From: Archegozetes longisetosus
Taxonomy: Eukaryota > Arthropoda > Arachnida > Sarcoptiformes > Trhypochthoniidae
DNA length: 64,000 nt
Direction of reading: 5' to 3'
NCBI GenBank assembly: GCA_018873245.2
Contig: JAEMBT020000001.1
Span: 2,790,001-2,854,000, forward strand
Shown here: positions 1 to 14,480 of the stretch, one piece after another
Position numbering within the stretch: the first letter of the stretch is position 1
How the letters are laid out: every line of letters begins with the position of its first letter
Made by a program: the position numbers and the translations under genes
The notes under the pieces: generated by a model
Told to the model about the DNA's origin: nothing
The model's database searches: none
Seen by the model: the letters and a program-made list of their open reading frames with translations, nothing else

Positions 1-44
1 GATTAAGCAGATTTAACAATGAAAAATGACTGTAAATACAGTAC

Positions 45-205
45 AGAATATTCGTATTGTACAGAATATTCATAGTATGTAGAATATTCGCATTACACGG
101 AATATTCATAATGTGTGGAATATTCATAATATACAGAATATCTATAGCGTACAAGATATTCACAGTGTACAGAATATACATAGTGTACAGAATGTTCATA
201 CAGTG
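45..205. repeat. minisatellite, unit about 18 bp
   Basis: Degenerate tandem copies of a unit like CAGAATATTCATAGTGTA run from the window start; adjacent units differ by one or two bases and slight length changes. Confidence 0.7.
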
Positions 206-1842
206 ATAGATGATTGATTCAGGATTTGTCTGCATATAGATTAAAGTGAGTGAACTTTGAACATGAACTAACCTAAGCTAACCTAAAATAAATTAATGAA
301 TAGTTAGACTACTTTGAAATTGATTCAATATTTTGAAGAACCATAATTCATATGATTAAATATAAATCAAGCTTGAATTGCTTCAAGTATCGAGTATAAT
401 ATCTTACATCGACGTTATATAAACCAATACTTTGAACAATAAAATTTCTGGGATTAGATAAACCTTTTTACTGAGATTCACGTGCAATAAATTCTCATTT
501 TTATCTAAATAGCAATAAATAATACATTTTCAGGGATATTAATAAATGCTAGAGGCAAATTAAAAAATGCAAGTTTAAATTAGAAAATATGGATTTGATC
601 CTCAAAATAATACCTTTTCATACAATATGCTTACAATAAATCTGTTGAGAAATTAAACAAATATTGGTTTTATCTGTGCATAAGTGATAGAGCAATTCAT
701 CTTGACAGAGTTTGGCATTAATTAGTAGGAAAATTGATTTTAAAAACTAACAATTTATTTTGATTTAGACCAATTTAAGCGAATATTACACAAATTTTCC
801 TAAAGAATATTCTCTATTTTTTTTAAATAATATTCTGTATTTCTCAAAGAATATTCTGCATTTATAATAAGATCAAGATCTATTATTAGAATAATAGAAG
901 GGTTAAAGGATTTGGAAATTAGATCGAAAAGATAGTGTTTCATATGATAATCTGCTTTGCTATGACCTAGAATTGGACTAATTTATTGAGACATTACAAT
1001 TAATGATCCTATCATGCTATTCATGTCTATTTTTAACTTATCCCATAATACATTTGTCAATAAAACTTTTAACTATTCTTTTTTTTACACTAAATCGATA
1101 TCACTTCAGTACATTGATGTCGTCATCGATTAAAGAATATTCTTTATAATTTTTAGAATGTACTTTAAGAAATAGAGAATATTCTTTAGCAAAATTTCAG
1201 AACTTTTGCAATATTTGCAAAGCTTTTCAAAGCGAATACCTAAGTTAGAGAAGTTATTTAAGCTACGAAGAATCGAAGTAAGATTTTCATGTGTATAGCT
1301 AAAGATAGAGTGAACTGGAATATAAAAATATTGAACAAAGAATCAGCGCTTATTGAATGAGAAAACTTTTAGAATGGGCGCAAACCAAACAATTTTAGAA
1401 ATAAAATTATTTACGCTCATAAAATTTGATATGCTTTTTGAAGATTCTGTGCACATCTCAATACTGAATCCGAACTAACAATAGAATATAAAATATATGG
1501 AATATATTACTTGTTGTCAAACCTATTTCCAAGTAATTCTAAAATGTAGTCAAATAAGTTCTAAATAAAATACCAAACCTTTTGATCGCATGCTTCAGAT
1601 AAGTGAACCGTTTTTTCGAACAATTACCATCACCAGTTGAGTAATGGTTGGGTCAATTTTTGAGACTACTTTCTACTCTAACAAAGCTATACTCTTTCTG
1701 ATGAGTTTTCTCAAAATAATTAGGTTTCATATTCTCTCAAAACATTTCAAATTTCAAATTTCTAAATGCTTTCGTGCAGAGTTGTTTTGACAAAAGTATT
1801 TGTCCGTTCAACTGAAGTACAGTTGAAAACTAAGTGATCTAC

Positions 1843-2096
1843 CATAGCAACAAGAAAGACCATTGCTATGTCAATCTGGAACTGCATTCTGGAAACTTTG
1901 CAAAATGAGCAATATTGCAAAAATGTACAGTAAGAACGGATGGTTTGCAATTTACAATCGTTCGAGAATGTGGCCCCTGGTTGTGATGAGCAAGAATTTG
2001 TTATGAGATTTGATTTGCTTTGATTATTATGTAGAGTATTCTATAAATTTATTAATACGTTCAATACTATGATGACAAGGCATCAGTTCTGGTATG
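1843..2096. mobile_element. MITE copy 1 (GATAGCAAC family), degraded
   Basis: Starts with CATAGCAACAAG, followed by a TTGCTATGTCAATCTG segment, and near its end has the family block with GAGTATTCTATAAATTTATTAATA and GATGACAAGGCATCAGTTCTGG. The same blocks recur in order at 5.98, 14.83, 42.80 and 49.27 kb. This copy carries extra sequence in the middle and a poor right end. Confidence 0.55.
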
Positions 2097-2670
2097 CACC
2101 AGCGGTCATTAAGTTGAAGAGTATAATAATGAAAAGTTAACCCATTAAAAAGTTTAGATATTTGATGGTTTGTTTTATTTCGTTGATTAGCTGGAACTAA
2201 GCAAATGCTGATTATGAACCTTAAGTTAAACTAATTAAAGAGTAGATTGTTAGAGATTGAAATCTTAATTATTTCTGGTAAATTACTTCGAAATGTTGGC
2301 CATTTCTAGCAAATTACTTCATTTAGCATATATTAAACTAATCAGAAGTCTAATTTGCTTAAGCGAATATATTAAATGTTTGAAGTTTTCATAATTGAAA
2401 GACTAATCTTTGTTGCCATAGCTATTAATTCAATAGAAAATATGTTTTTCTTTATTCCAAATAATTATGAATAAAACATTAAATACTATAACTCCTAAGC
2501 AACTGTCACTTATTTAATTTTGATTTAAATATATTTACATTCAGTTAAGGCATAAAAGCCTATAATCAATAAATTCAAATTAATGATTGATAGTAAAAGA
2601 TGTAATCACTTTGCGAATAGAAAGACTTCTGTAGTCATATAACGATAATTGATTGACGCTCATCAGTGTC

Positions 2671-2950
2671 TGGTGTGAATGCAAGCCGAAGATATTCCAC
2701 TCACCAGTATCTGTATGAGTGCAAGCTGAGAATATTCCACTCACCGGTATCTAGTATGAATCCAAGCTGAGAATATCTCACTCACCGGTATCTAGTATGA
2801 ATCCAATCTAAGAATATCTCACTCACCGGTATCTAGTATGAATCCAAGCTGAGAATATCTCACTCACCGGTATCTAGTATGAATCCAATCTAAGAATATC
2901 TCACTCACCGGTATCTAGTATGAATCCAAGCTGAGAATATTCCACTCATC
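2671..2950. repeat. 41-bp minisatellite with alternating (82-bp) higher-order unit
   Basis: About six copies of a 41-bp unit containing CTCACCGGTATCTAGTATGA. Two unit types, one with CCAAGCTGA and one with CCAATCTAA, alternate strictly over the inner copies, so the true repeat is an 82-bp dimer. Outer copies are more diverged. There are no spacers, so this is not a CRISPR array. Confidence 0.85.
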
Positions 2951-2989
2951 AATATTTCAATGTAATCACTCTCAGCATTTTAGCTTCAA

Positions 2990-3175
2990 TTTCAAACTTC
3001 ACTTTTGAGCTTCAATTTTAAGCTTGACTTTCAGCTTGATTTTTAAGCTTGACTTTCAGCTTGATTTTTAAGCCTGACTTTCAGCCTGACTTATATGCCT
3101 GACTTTTAGCCTGACTTTTAGCCTGAGTTCTAAGCCTGAGTTCTAAGCCTGACTTTTATGCCTGACTTATACTTT
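2990..3175. repeat. minisatellite, unit about 12 bp
   Basis: Tandem units of the type GACTTTTAGCCT and its variant GACTTTCAGCTT continue the repeat-rich block that begins at 2.67 kb. The variants are grouped, first -GCTT and then -GCCT, as expected from local expansion. Confidence 0.75.
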
Positions 3176-4177
3176 CCTGATCTATTATTCGAAATGTTAA
3201 ATATTTCAAATGCTTGAATACACTTTTATATGTAGGTATTCCATCTGAAATACTTTGCAAAATCCAATTTTTTTAAAATACACTCTTCTCTCTATGCTAA
3301 AAAATTCAAATTCATATCAAATTCTACAACAAATTCCTATAAGAAATCAATTCAAATATTATACTCACATCAGATATTAATCATAATTAGCTATCAAAAA
3401 ATTGAAACTTATTACTCCACTTAAGAAGTGACAGGATCTCTGATTGAATTATCTGAGAATTATGACCGATATGAAGAATATTAAGAATTATGTTCAATAT
3501 GAAGAATATTAAGAATTATGGTCGATATGAAGAATAGTAAGCAATATAAGGATTGCTAGCAGTCCATTAAATATTGATAAGAGTTGAGGAAACTAAGTCT
3601 TCTATTCTACAGGTTTAGATATAGCTCTGATAGCTTGAGAATTAAACGTTTGATTTTCTTCAAATTTCATGTCAATCTCGTAAATATAGAGACCTTAGAT
3701 AGAAAAAGATTTGATTAATGGTTTCTTTTCGTTTCAATATATGCATTCAATTTATTGAGTGAAGTATTCCAGTAAATATTGTCTCAAATATTCATATGGA
3801 AACTTTCTATAGAATATTATTGATTTTTGCTTACTACTTCAAATTCTCAAATATCCATTAAATTAATTGAAAATTTTAATTTTTATTTATCAATATGTAC
3901 CTTTTTGTGAAGATGATCAATTTTCTTAACATTATAATTTTTAATATTATCTTAAAAGTAAGTAAAACTACTTGACAAATACAACTGATAGAATTAGAGA
4001 TGCAATATAATTTCAAGCAATACTTATTTTATTATTCATTCTGTCCAATCATTATGCCTTTATATATATATTATTTAAGTATTCACTACTAAAATGATTT
4101 GTAATCAATTATTTATATTTTTATTAAAAATTGTAAGTTTCGTAACTAATTCCATACTATCAGTTGATTTAACTAAA

Positions 4178-4245
4178 ATTGAACTAAAATTGAACTCAAA
4201 TTGAACTCAAATTGAACTCAAATTGAACTCAAATTGAACTCAAAT
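4178..4245. repeat. 11-bp tandem repeat
   Basis: About six nearly perfect copies of AAATTGAACTC, preceded by two diverged AAAATTGAACT units. Confidence 0.85.
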
Positions 4246-4874
4246 TGATGAAAATAAAGAGGCTACAAATAAGACAAATTGAGGGATAGATTATAGTGCA
4301 AATATTTTGACAGCTCTAAAGGATTGATGCTCTAGAATGTAAAATGAAACATTTGAAATGAATTGAGAGATAGCATGAGTTATTTTTAGTAAAAATAACT
4401 TGTTATAAATGCAAGTATAGATGATGTGCTACATCAGTTTTGGCGTTTCGATCTAACAAGTGGAATGTCCACCAAACAATAATGTCACAATACAGTCAAC
4501 TCTCTTTGTAATGAAGCCCGATTTTGTCGTTAACCAGGTATAATCTACGCTCTGACTAATTGTTTGGTTTGCAATCTTTGTATACTATATCTGATTTTGT
4601 GAACTCTCGTTATAATTAACCGAATCTCGAGCATTAAGCAGTTCACTATAACGAGAAGCGATTGCAGTTATAAAACTAGACAGAACTAACAAAAAAGAAA
4701 TTTTAATTTGATAGATAAGTGAAAAGATAGATAATTTATTGAAAGATTTAATATGTTATAGATTAGATAAGGCATTGAAAATACAATCGAACAACTAGGA
4801 ATAAGATCAATAAGAGAACAACAGCAAGATTAACTAATCAAAACATTTATGTTTCAGATCATTGTATGGCTAAG

Positions 4875-4877
<3 letters not shown>

Positions 4878-4910
<33 letters not shown>
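4878..4910. repeat. (GA)n microsatellite
   Basis: Uninterrupted AG/GA dinucleotide run within AT-rich sequence. Confidence 0.95.
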
Positions 4911-4912
<2 letters not shown>

Positions 4913-5204
4913 AATTTGACATAATTACTGAATTTAAGAGTTAAATGTGTTGGCAATAGTAAAACAAAATGGGATTGTTCAAAATGAGATTAGAAATGCA
5001 CATAAGAAATAAATGGAAGTTAGAGTAATTATTAGACTAAATCTCTAAATCTAAGGAGATTAAATGGTAAAATATTTAATCTGTTAATTAAATCTGAACT
5101 TAAGTACTTATGCTAATATTGCTGCAAATCTCATTCTAAACAAATATGACATATTAATTCATTTGAACTATCTAAATTTGAGTTTTACTTTTCTTCAGTG
5201 GAAA

Positions 5205-5400
5205 GGCTATGGAATACTATTGAGAATATGATATATACTATAGAATATAGTACTTATATAAATGCTGTATAGAATGTAATATTTATATATCTACTATACA
5301 AAATATAGTACTTATACGACTGCTATATGGATATAGTCTTTATATAACTGCTATACAAAATATAGTATTTATATGACTGCTATACAGAATATGGTATTTA
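5205..5400. repeat. minisatellite, unit about 30 bp
   Basis: About six diverged units containing ATAGAATATAGTACTTATAT followed by a CTGCTATA link. The sequence is strongly AT-rich. Confidence 0.6.
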
Positions 5401-5982
5401 TATAAATATATAAATTGTAGGAAAGACAATAACTCGAACAAAAGAGAACAACTAACTCGTCATGAAAACTGACTGAAATCCCAGACAAGCGTTGGTTACT
5501 ATAAATAGCAGCTAAAGAAAGACGAAACAAAATTCTGTCAGAATTTGCAGAATGAAAAGAAGATGAAAATATTAAACTATCTGACATTAAATATCTATAT
5601 TCTTAACTATATGCCAAACATTTACGGTATTGTAATCATTGGAATTTAGCTACCTATGCAATCGTTTTGCCAAATATCAACTATTTTTTACTGCTTATGG
5701 AATAATTCAATCATTTTGTTCACTGCCTACAGAGTAATTCTATCAAATCTAACAAATATTCTTCTATACAAATTCAGTAAAATCGAAGAGCGATGTGGTT
5801 CTGTTTTTGTATATGGTTGATAGTAGAAGAAAGTATTATTGATAGAACACTTCAATTGAGAAAACAGCAGAGCTTTTAGATTTGTCTGTCAGACCAGTTC
5901 TCTTGCCCTTAAGCTGACCAAAAGTAAAATCGATATCACAAACTTCTCCATCATGTTGTGTACTGTTCAAACTTAATAATAG

Positions 5983-6226
5983 GCTATGGCAACAAATTCC
6001 TCTTCTTATGTCCATCTTCTTGTGTGACATAACCTAACCTAATCCGACCTAACCTAACCTGACTTGACCTGAGCTGATCTGATGCGACCTTATATAAGTT
6101 GTCGCAGAACTTGATTTCTAATTGGTTTGATTGCTATATTGAGTATTCTATAACTTTGTGAATATCTCATATGTTATGATTTGATGGGAAGCGTGCGATG
6201 ACAAGGCATCACTTCTAGTTGCTATC
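5983..6226. mobile_element. MITE copy 2 (GATAGCAAC family) with TTAGG-type insert
   Basis: The left end has GCTATGGCAACAAAT and the right end CTAGTTGCTATCAG, which are inverted copies of the family terminus. Inside is the family block TATTGAGTATTCTATAAC and GATGACAAGGCATCACTTCT. Between 6,028 and 6,075 sits a run of CCTAACC-like pentamers, so this copy is longer than the typical 176-181 bp. Confidence 0.6.
6030..6075. repeat. short interstitial TTAGG-type telomere-like run
   Basis: Several CCTAA pentamers and near-matches occur in a row (TAACCTAACCTAATCCGACC and following). The arthropod telomere unit is (TTAGG)n. Similar short runs lie at about 36.43-36.47 kb and 48.76-48.79 kb. They are too short to be a telomere. 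Confidence 0.5.
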
Positions 6227-8289
6227 AGTTATTATTAAGCTTTAGAGATAGACAGCTCTAAAATCTAGAATTGATTCTCTTATTCATATAAATGCAAATT
6301 TGCTAATAGCTTATGGACTGAAGAGATTATAGTATCAAATCAAAATTAGTCTTATTCGTTAATTTAGTATATTATCATTTTATATTATATCATATTGTGA
6401 ATTATAATTCTAAATCTTTTTTTGAGTATTTCATTCTATGACAACTTAAATATGCGCTATGAAAATGTTGATTTTACTAGCCTTTAAGTTCACTTAAGAT
6501 TTTGATTTTCAAAATGGATTTTCTCTCTCACTCTCTGAATATGCTAACTTTACAACCAATCGCTGAGTTATTCTACCATATTATTGATTAATCTTCCATT
6601 ATATTCATGTAAATACTACCATCTACTAATATATTGCTTTTATTATATAAATTCTTACATTTATTTCATTCTAATCTTGTATTTATCTATGTAAATGTTC
6701 AAATGGAAACCATCTTCCTTAACTATTATTCTATTCCTTTTTGTTCCTCAACTTTTCTGTCAAACTCGAAATTAACAAATATGAAGATCAAGTTTCCATT
6801 ATTTGATCAGCTTTTGAGGCTACGTAACATATGCTTCCAAATCTACCAACTGGGAGAAGGCGAGCAAATTTGATAAATTTTGTGGATTTTGTCAATTTTG
6901 CTTTACTCAATTCAGATTCTTATAAGAGTTTACTGAAGAGAACCTTAAAAACATTATTGATTGCTCCACTCACGATCGCCGAATATTATAAATATGAACT
7001 TTATTGCTTTTAATCAGTTCTCATTACTCTTCTATCTATCACTTAAATATCTTATTCTTTTTTGTAAATTCGTGATTATCAGCATGAGAATGAGATAAAT
7101 AGAACTGAAAAGTGTTAGAAGAGATGATATGTATGGAAGAGTTGATAGAGGAGTAGTATAAAATAAATGATAAAAATCTTTTTAAAGGCAAACAGTAGAA
7201 AGGTTGCTATGTATGTAAGAGTTCAGTTATAAATAACACTCACACTTTCACAAAGACATATTTAGTAACAATTGAAACTTGTTTATATTAAAGTTGTGTT
7301 GGCATAAGATGATTCTCAATACAGTCATATTGAGATATAGTCAACCTGCTTATAGTGAGTTTTCGTTATAGTCAGTCTTCGTTACAGTCAGTCTTCGTTA
7401 CAGTCTGTCACTGACACACATAGCCTAATACTAAATAACTATTTAATAATAGAATCTGATTGGGAATGAATGTTAATTGACAGTGGCCAACTAGTGACTA
7501 TATTTGAATTTAACTGAATCATATTTAGAGTGTTATTGTATTGACGCCTACTTTAAGTTAAGGTGAAGCACTTAGTTTAAGTGGATCTTTCCTAACTAAT
7601 CAAACATTATTAATCTATTTGTAAACAAAGAGTGCATCTAATTTCTTATTTTTATAATCAAACTTTTTAGCTATGCTTTTTTATTACTTTCTAGTTTATG
7701 CCACCTGTAATTTAATATAATATTTTCTTATACGCAAATTCGATTCAGTCTTACAGTCAATTCTAGTAATTGACTTAACTTTAGAGTGAATTTTGAAAAT
7801 TGGTTCAGCTTTAGATTATATGTAAAAAACACTATGAAAATTAGATCAAAACATTTGAAAATTAGTTCAAAAACGTGTGAATAGAGACAAAAAAATGAAT
7901 AGAAATTCTATTTTTGAAGTGAACTAGAATTTCATTAATTTAAGTAACTAACATATATAAAAATAAAACACAACTTATATTCTGATGGAACAAACTCATT
8001 AAACAATTTTAGACTAAATTCATTGATAATTGAGATGAAGAAGTATGAAATGAATTAAATACTAGATATAGTTTATATATATATTACTATCGGGATTAGG
8101 ATAAGGTGTGGCAGATGTTATACAGTCAACAATATTAAACATTTTATATTAATAATCAACACTAATGCTAACATAAATGCTCAAATGAACGAAAGTACAC
8201 TTAAAAATAAGTGTAACTCGTCGTAAAGTACTAATTGTATATTTTGGTTGAGTTAGTACTATCTAGCTGTGTCTCACTCTGAAATCAGG

Positions 8290-8500
8290 CTGCAGATAGG
8301 ACTTGACAGGACTTATGGAATCGGGTTAGAGATAGGACTTACGGAATCGGGTTAGAGACAGAACTCATGAAATCAGTTTAGAGACAGAACTCATGAAATC
8401 GGGTTAGATATAAAACTTACAGAATCGGGTTAGATATAAAATTTACAGAATCGGGTTAGATATAGAACTTATGGAATCACGTTAGAGATAGGACTTGATA
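8290..8500. repeat. minisatellite, unit about 24 bp
   Basis: About eight diverged units like AATCGGGTTAGATATAGAAC, each followed by TTAC/TTATGG. Confidence 0.75.
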
Positions 8501-10714
8501 GGACTTATGTAATACAGTCATATTATCCCATTGAGCTTTTTGGTGTATAACTTTCCCCAAAAGAACACTTCCTGGGAATTGATCGAATTATTTGATGTGT
8601 AATATTGAGCACAGTATGAAACATATAAAAAGATTGACATATTAATTTAATGTTCAGATAGGAATTAAGCTAAAAATAAAATTGAAACTATTTTGATTTA
8701 GGTCTTCAGGCAATTTATGTATTCATAGGTTTAAATGATTTGAACAATTATTTCAGGCATGGTTAGACAATACTATCATATATTCAATTCATATATTTAT
8801 TCAATTGAATGCATGATAAAAGTTAGTGAATATTCAATTGAATGCATGATAAAAATGAGTGTTTCTAAAATTAGAAAACACTATGAACTCTTTTAGGGTC
8901 ACTCTAACTATTATTACCACTGAGACCAGGAATTGAAAGCTGACAAACCAGGAATTCAGGGCTCAGAATATAAATATAATAATACGTGTCATTTATAATA
9001 CGGCATATGTCTCTCTATAGGCTATTTGCATATCTGGATTTAGTATAAAGATTGCACCAAATATTCGCTATATTTTATAATAATTCCCTTTTTTCTTACA
9101 CAAAATCAAATTTCATATCATACCAATAGAGTCTTAGCAATTTCAAGGAATAAGAATTCAGAGAATAAGAATCCAAAAGTATAAGTCTTTTTATGAGAAA
9201 ATCAATACTAAAAGAGTTGAATTTCAATGCGATTCTATGATTTGATTTATATTTAGTTGAAAATATGGCAAAATGATTTCAATTGAGCAGAATATTCCAA
9301 TAATTGATGAGAATATTCTAATGAAAAATAGATGAACGATATATCATGTTTATTCATACATAAAATAATATGAGTATAAGATATCTATTGGCAAATATAA
9401 ATTTAATTAATTTATTCATCACATCCTTCAGGAATATATTATCAGAGATCAGTTCGGACTCATTAATGAAGCAGAAAATCGTAATTTGATGCGAATTAAA
9501 ATTTCAAACGTATGACATAGATAGTGATAGCAATTGGTGGTTGTTTTCACATGAATTCTGTCTGAGCTAAAACAAAGCTTTATCATGTCTATTATTAGAT
9601 CTCATTATTATTAAAATGAGATCAAATTAGAGAACAGATATTATAATTGTGTTGAACAATTAGGAAATAGAAAATTAAGAGGAATCTCTGGTTAGAAGCT
9701 TATGATATAATCTAGATTAGATGTACCGCTAATTAATCAACTTATAGATGTTTTTATGCTGAATTAGAGATGGACTTTTATGCATATTTCACATAATACA
9801 GTTGAGATTCATTTCAATAAATGATAAGTAATGAGATATTTTATACTTATATAGCTCCTTCATTTTGCATTAAACCAAATGCATTAACAATTTTAAAATA
9901 TAACCGAAGGCTTTAACTAATTAAAATGCATTTATACGATATAAGAGTTGAGTTGTAGAATACGTTTATTAGAATAATCTGTGATATTTTTGTTTACTTA
10001 AGAATTTTCTAAGAATTAATACCAAATAACAATTGTATTGAATATATTATCAAAAGAAAGCTGTTATTATATCGGAAACGAGTAAAGTCTTAGCAAAACT
10101 GAACCAAACCAAACCAAACCTAATCTAACCAAACCAAACCAAACCCAACAAATGAACAATTAGCTGCGAAATAGCATTCTCTATAATAGAGGTTTGAAAG
10201 TGCTAAAATAGAACAGAGTGTGCAATAATTATATAAGAAAAATACTTGCAATCGTTTAAACAACAAAAAGTTGAAGCTGTTCAGAAAGGTTAGATGAATG
10301 TATATCGATTTGAAGTCTAGTAAGAATATATATATATAACATATATGAAAGCTTGCAACTCAACTTAAGCTCTACTTATATTGAGAACATGTTTTCAACA
10401 AATACTTCAATGAAGAGTACAGACAACTAGTTTTACAAATCAATCCATCTAACTTATATTCTATATGATTTCACTGTTGCCACTTTGCAATATATAATAG
10501 TTATTCATACTATTAATTGGCTTTTATTTATATTAGTGGTAAAGTTAAGCTAAGCTATCAATATATCAGTTTATATGTCTAGCATTTGGGCAATAAATAT
10601 GCTCTTTCTTTCCTTTTAAATACACGTGAGACTAATTTAACCGGGAAACTAGCATTTGATTCTATGAATCGCTATATTCACTAAATACTTTTTTCATCTC
10701 TCCTTTCATTCTCT

Positions 10715-10717
<3 letters not shown>

Positions 10718-10754
<37 letters not shown>

Positions 10755-10760
10755 TCCCTC
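10718..10760. repeat. (TC)n microsatellite
   Basis: CT dinucleotide run ending in imperfect CCCTCTCCC. Confidence 0.9.
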
Positions 10761-12514
10761 TTTGAATGGCACCATAGCTTCAATCCCTTTTACAGTTTGA
10801 GCCCATTATTTATCATTTCTCTCTACTAAAAATGTTAACTTTTGATTTATTATGTTTTTATGATATTTGTTTGTGAAAAGTGAAGTCAAATTGTGTCAAA
10901 CATGTTATGAAGAGCTGAAAAGGTCGTAAAATAATAGGCATAAATACACGAATGAGTGACACCAATTCTCTATCTTATAGGAAGTCTCATATTCTTTGAT
11001 ATTCTCTTAAATTGTCTCATATTCTCTAATAATGTCTTACATTCTGTAATATTTTGTGATATTTATACTATTCTGTGATGTTCTGAAGTATTCTGTAATG
11101 CTCTATGACATTCTGTAATATTCTGTAATATTTGAATTGTTGTGACTAAAAAATGATGAGAAACGAATTTTAGTTTTCTAGCTTTTCTTTTAATAAGTTT
11201 AGTTAAAATATAGAGAGAGCTGATATTTTATATGCGCATATATCAAAATTTTTCAAATATAAATGCAATGCTTATCCTAGAAGCCAAAAAATTTGCATTT
11301 TTCCATAATAATAACTCTTTATTCGAGCTCTACATTTAGTCAAATATTTCTATGTGTATTCACTGTTGAATGACTATTGAATCTAAACTGTAATATAAAT
11401 TAACTGACATTGGACTGACTCAAATATATATATATATATGTGAGTGTGAGTGTGAGTGTGTATGAGTGCGTGTATGTGAGCGTATGTTAGTGTGATTGTA
11501 TGTGTGTGTATATATACATATATATATAACGCAATAGCATATGATTCTCTGTTGGCATTTTATCTGCAGTAAAGAAACAGAGAAGTTACACAGTTGGTAT
11601 TGGAGGAGGATTTCAAGTTTAATTGCTTTGCTACATCTGTATTGTTAGCCTCAACTACTACACTAACTTAGCTTTAGTTCTGTGTAGGTTTAACTCCAAC
11701 ACAACATGCATTGCTTCCAAATTCTTTAGACCTTTCCTATCATTTTTCACTTGAATAAACAGTTTTAGGCCAAAAGTTAATTATGTTTTTATCTATTTTT
11801 TCTATTTTTTTTTTAATAGAAATATCAAATATATGTTCAATTAGAGAAGAAGTTCACAAAATTCATTTATACTTTCGTGCATTTAATGTGTAATTCATTT
11901 AAATTTCAACTTTTCTTTAATTAGTTCTTTAATTATTTCTTTAATTAATTTTGATTTTCATATATTAAATAATTAGAATTAAAATAGAATAAAAGAAAAA
12001 CGAAAAGAAAATAATTGGACCATAAATGAAAATGAATTGAACACCTGATATACGATAATATCTACCTAAACCACTAGTGGAGCTGATCATGGCATACAAT
12101 GCTTGTAAGCTCTAACAAACCATTTCACCGCTACATCTCTCAATTCAGCTTTTCTTTCTATACTTTCTTACTTTCACTTTGTTTATATTGTTTTCACAAA
12201 TCCAATCCAAATTCACAGATACTCGACTCGGTCTTCATCTGAATGGGGTTCAGATTCATATAAAAACCAAAATCAAATTCAGTTAAATGAATACTATCTA
12301 TAGCCTCGAAATAGCAGCCAATGGCACGTTTGCATTGCATTGGATTTGAATTTGGTTTTTAAGTGTTCTTTCAGTTCTATCAGTGCTGCATAACTAGTAA
12401 TGAATAGAACAATAAAAATTGAATCACGAAAGCGAAAGGCGAATAAATTGATCGTTTGCATTACTGACTGAAATAACAGAATATGGAAATTAAGTACGAC
12501 GTCTTTGCTCCCTC

Positions 12515-12690
12515 TGAGCACTTCTATGTTATACAGTCTGAGTATTTCTATGTTGTACAGTTTGAGCATTTCTATGTTATACAGTCTGAGCATTCCTATC
12601 TTATACACACTGCGAGCGTTTCTATCTAACACACTCCGAGTATTTCCATCTTATGCATTCTGAACACTTCTACCTTATACACTTTTCATC
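12515..12690. repeat. 24-bp minisatellite giving a spurious ORF
   Basis: About seven units like GAGCATTTCTATGTTATACA plus GTCT. A minus-strand open frame through it reads as a periodic peptide (LRLYNIE-type units) and is best explained by the repeat, not by a gene. Confidence 0.75.
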
Positions 12691-13965
12691 TGTGTTATAC
12701 GCTAAGTTGAATTATTTACTCTAACTTGTTCATGGTTTGAAAGCAGCATTCTCATTTTTAACCATCCATCCAATTAGCTCTACACTTCTTTGGTCTAAAT
12801 TTGATTTTTAATTTTATCAAACTTTTATCAACTTTTTCTCTCTTCTAATCTAATAATCAATGTTTTTGAAGTGAAATTATGTTATATTTTATAAATATCT
12901 CACGTAGTCTTTTAAAGATATGGCCGATTCCTCAAGAGAGAAAAAAATGCTACTATTTCTTAAAATTGAATTCTCCAAAATAAAAATCAGATTATTTAGG
13001 AAGCCTTCAGGGGTTTTCGGCTCAACTGGAATTCATTAGAGGAGTAAACATATTGGATACCAAAATGGATTTCACCTTCTCTTGGAGTGGATAAGCATAG
13101 AATACTCGGCTATGACTACAGTCTCCAGTATTATTTGCTCATAACAATCATTGGCGGTCGTATTGCCTGATCCAGCATTAGCTAAAGATCATCTTTGACG
13201 CCCACATCAAATATCAATTTGTCAAAGCATGTCAAATACTAAATGGTTTATCACCTGAATTTTTGTTTTGTATCTCAATCTGAATATGAGTATAAAATGA
13301 GGTGAGAGTAGAAAATAAAAACAAGAGAAGACTTATGAAGATAATGATATAGTCTAACATTTGGCTCTCAATAACATAACTACTATATGATATACTCTAT
13401 TAGAAATACTCTGTATGTCATCTTAACTTTATCTCATCACATGTTTGCAACATTAGTAGTAATACTAATACTAATACTAATACTAATAGTAATAGGAATG
13501 TATCAATTTGTATGTATTGGGCTTTATGTCATAACTATCATATCTAAAGTTTGTATAATAGATTTGAAACACCTAATTATATATCTTATGTTTATTAAGA
13601 CAAACTAAACTCTGAATGACATGTTATTTGAACGATATAATAAGAGATATATTATTAAAATAGACATTTCATAGGTATTATTATTTTGATAAAAGATTTC
13701 TATACGAATCTTATTATGATTCATAACAAGCATATCATATAATGAACACCCGATCAGATATATAATTTGGAGATTGAAAAACTTTCAACGCTCCTTTCAG
13801 TTTTAAATCACAATCTTATTCAATATGAAATCTTACATTTGTCTCTTCTTCAAACCTTGTTATTATGGTTTGCAAATATGTCAAAACAATTTCTTAAAGA
13901 TCAGTTTATGAAGACATGAGATGTAGTATAAGTTTGTGGCAATATTTATGTCATATAAAAAACAA

Positions 13966-14040
13966 TATCAAATTATAAAGAACAATATCAAATTATAAAA
14001 AACAATATCAAATTATAAAAAACAATATCAAATAATATAA
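13966..14040. repeat. 20-bp tandem repeat
   Basis: Four near-identical copies of AAACAATATCAAATTATAAA. Confidence 0.85.
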
Positions 14041-14344
14041 AACTAAATCAAAATTCGATCCAATAACTATTAAATGTTGAGAAAAACAACTAAAGTTACA
14101 ATACTCTCAGGTTTTAGCAAATCAGAGACCAACAGAACATTTCAAATAAGTTATACATGAATTTCAGCAAAAGTGTTATAACTTTTGGTCTCTTGAGTAT
14201 TTGATTAATACATTTCGGAGATGTATAGAAAGCAAACCAAATGTATTAAATCCTAAATTGTTGAAATCATAGCTAGTACTCCTGTGTGAAGCTGATAAAC
14301 TTGATCATCAAATTCTAGTCCATTTCTGCCCTAATTCTACCAAA

Positions 14345-14480
14345 CATTCTGCTCAATTCTGCTCAAATTCTACTCAAATTTTACTCAATTCTACTCAAAT
14401 TCTACTCAAATTTTACTCAATTCTACTCAAATTCTACTCAAATTCTACTCAATTCTACTCAATTTTGCTCAAATTCTGCT
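14345..14480. repeat. 11-bp tandem repeat
   Basis: About twelve copies of TCTACTCAAAT with TTTTACTCAA and TTCTGCTCAA variants. Confidence 0.85.

Noticed and set aside
2671..2950. Possible CRISPR-like array
   Set aside because: The units are directly adjacent with no unique spacers, no cas genes occur, and the window is clearly eukaryotic.
6030..6075. Telomere or telomere fusion
   Set aside because: Too few pentamers and too degenerate; similar short runs occur at other places in the window.
12294..12632. 112-aa ORF with LRLYNIE repeats
   Set aside because: Produced by a 24-bp minisatellite; no homology, and the periodicity equals the DNA repeat.
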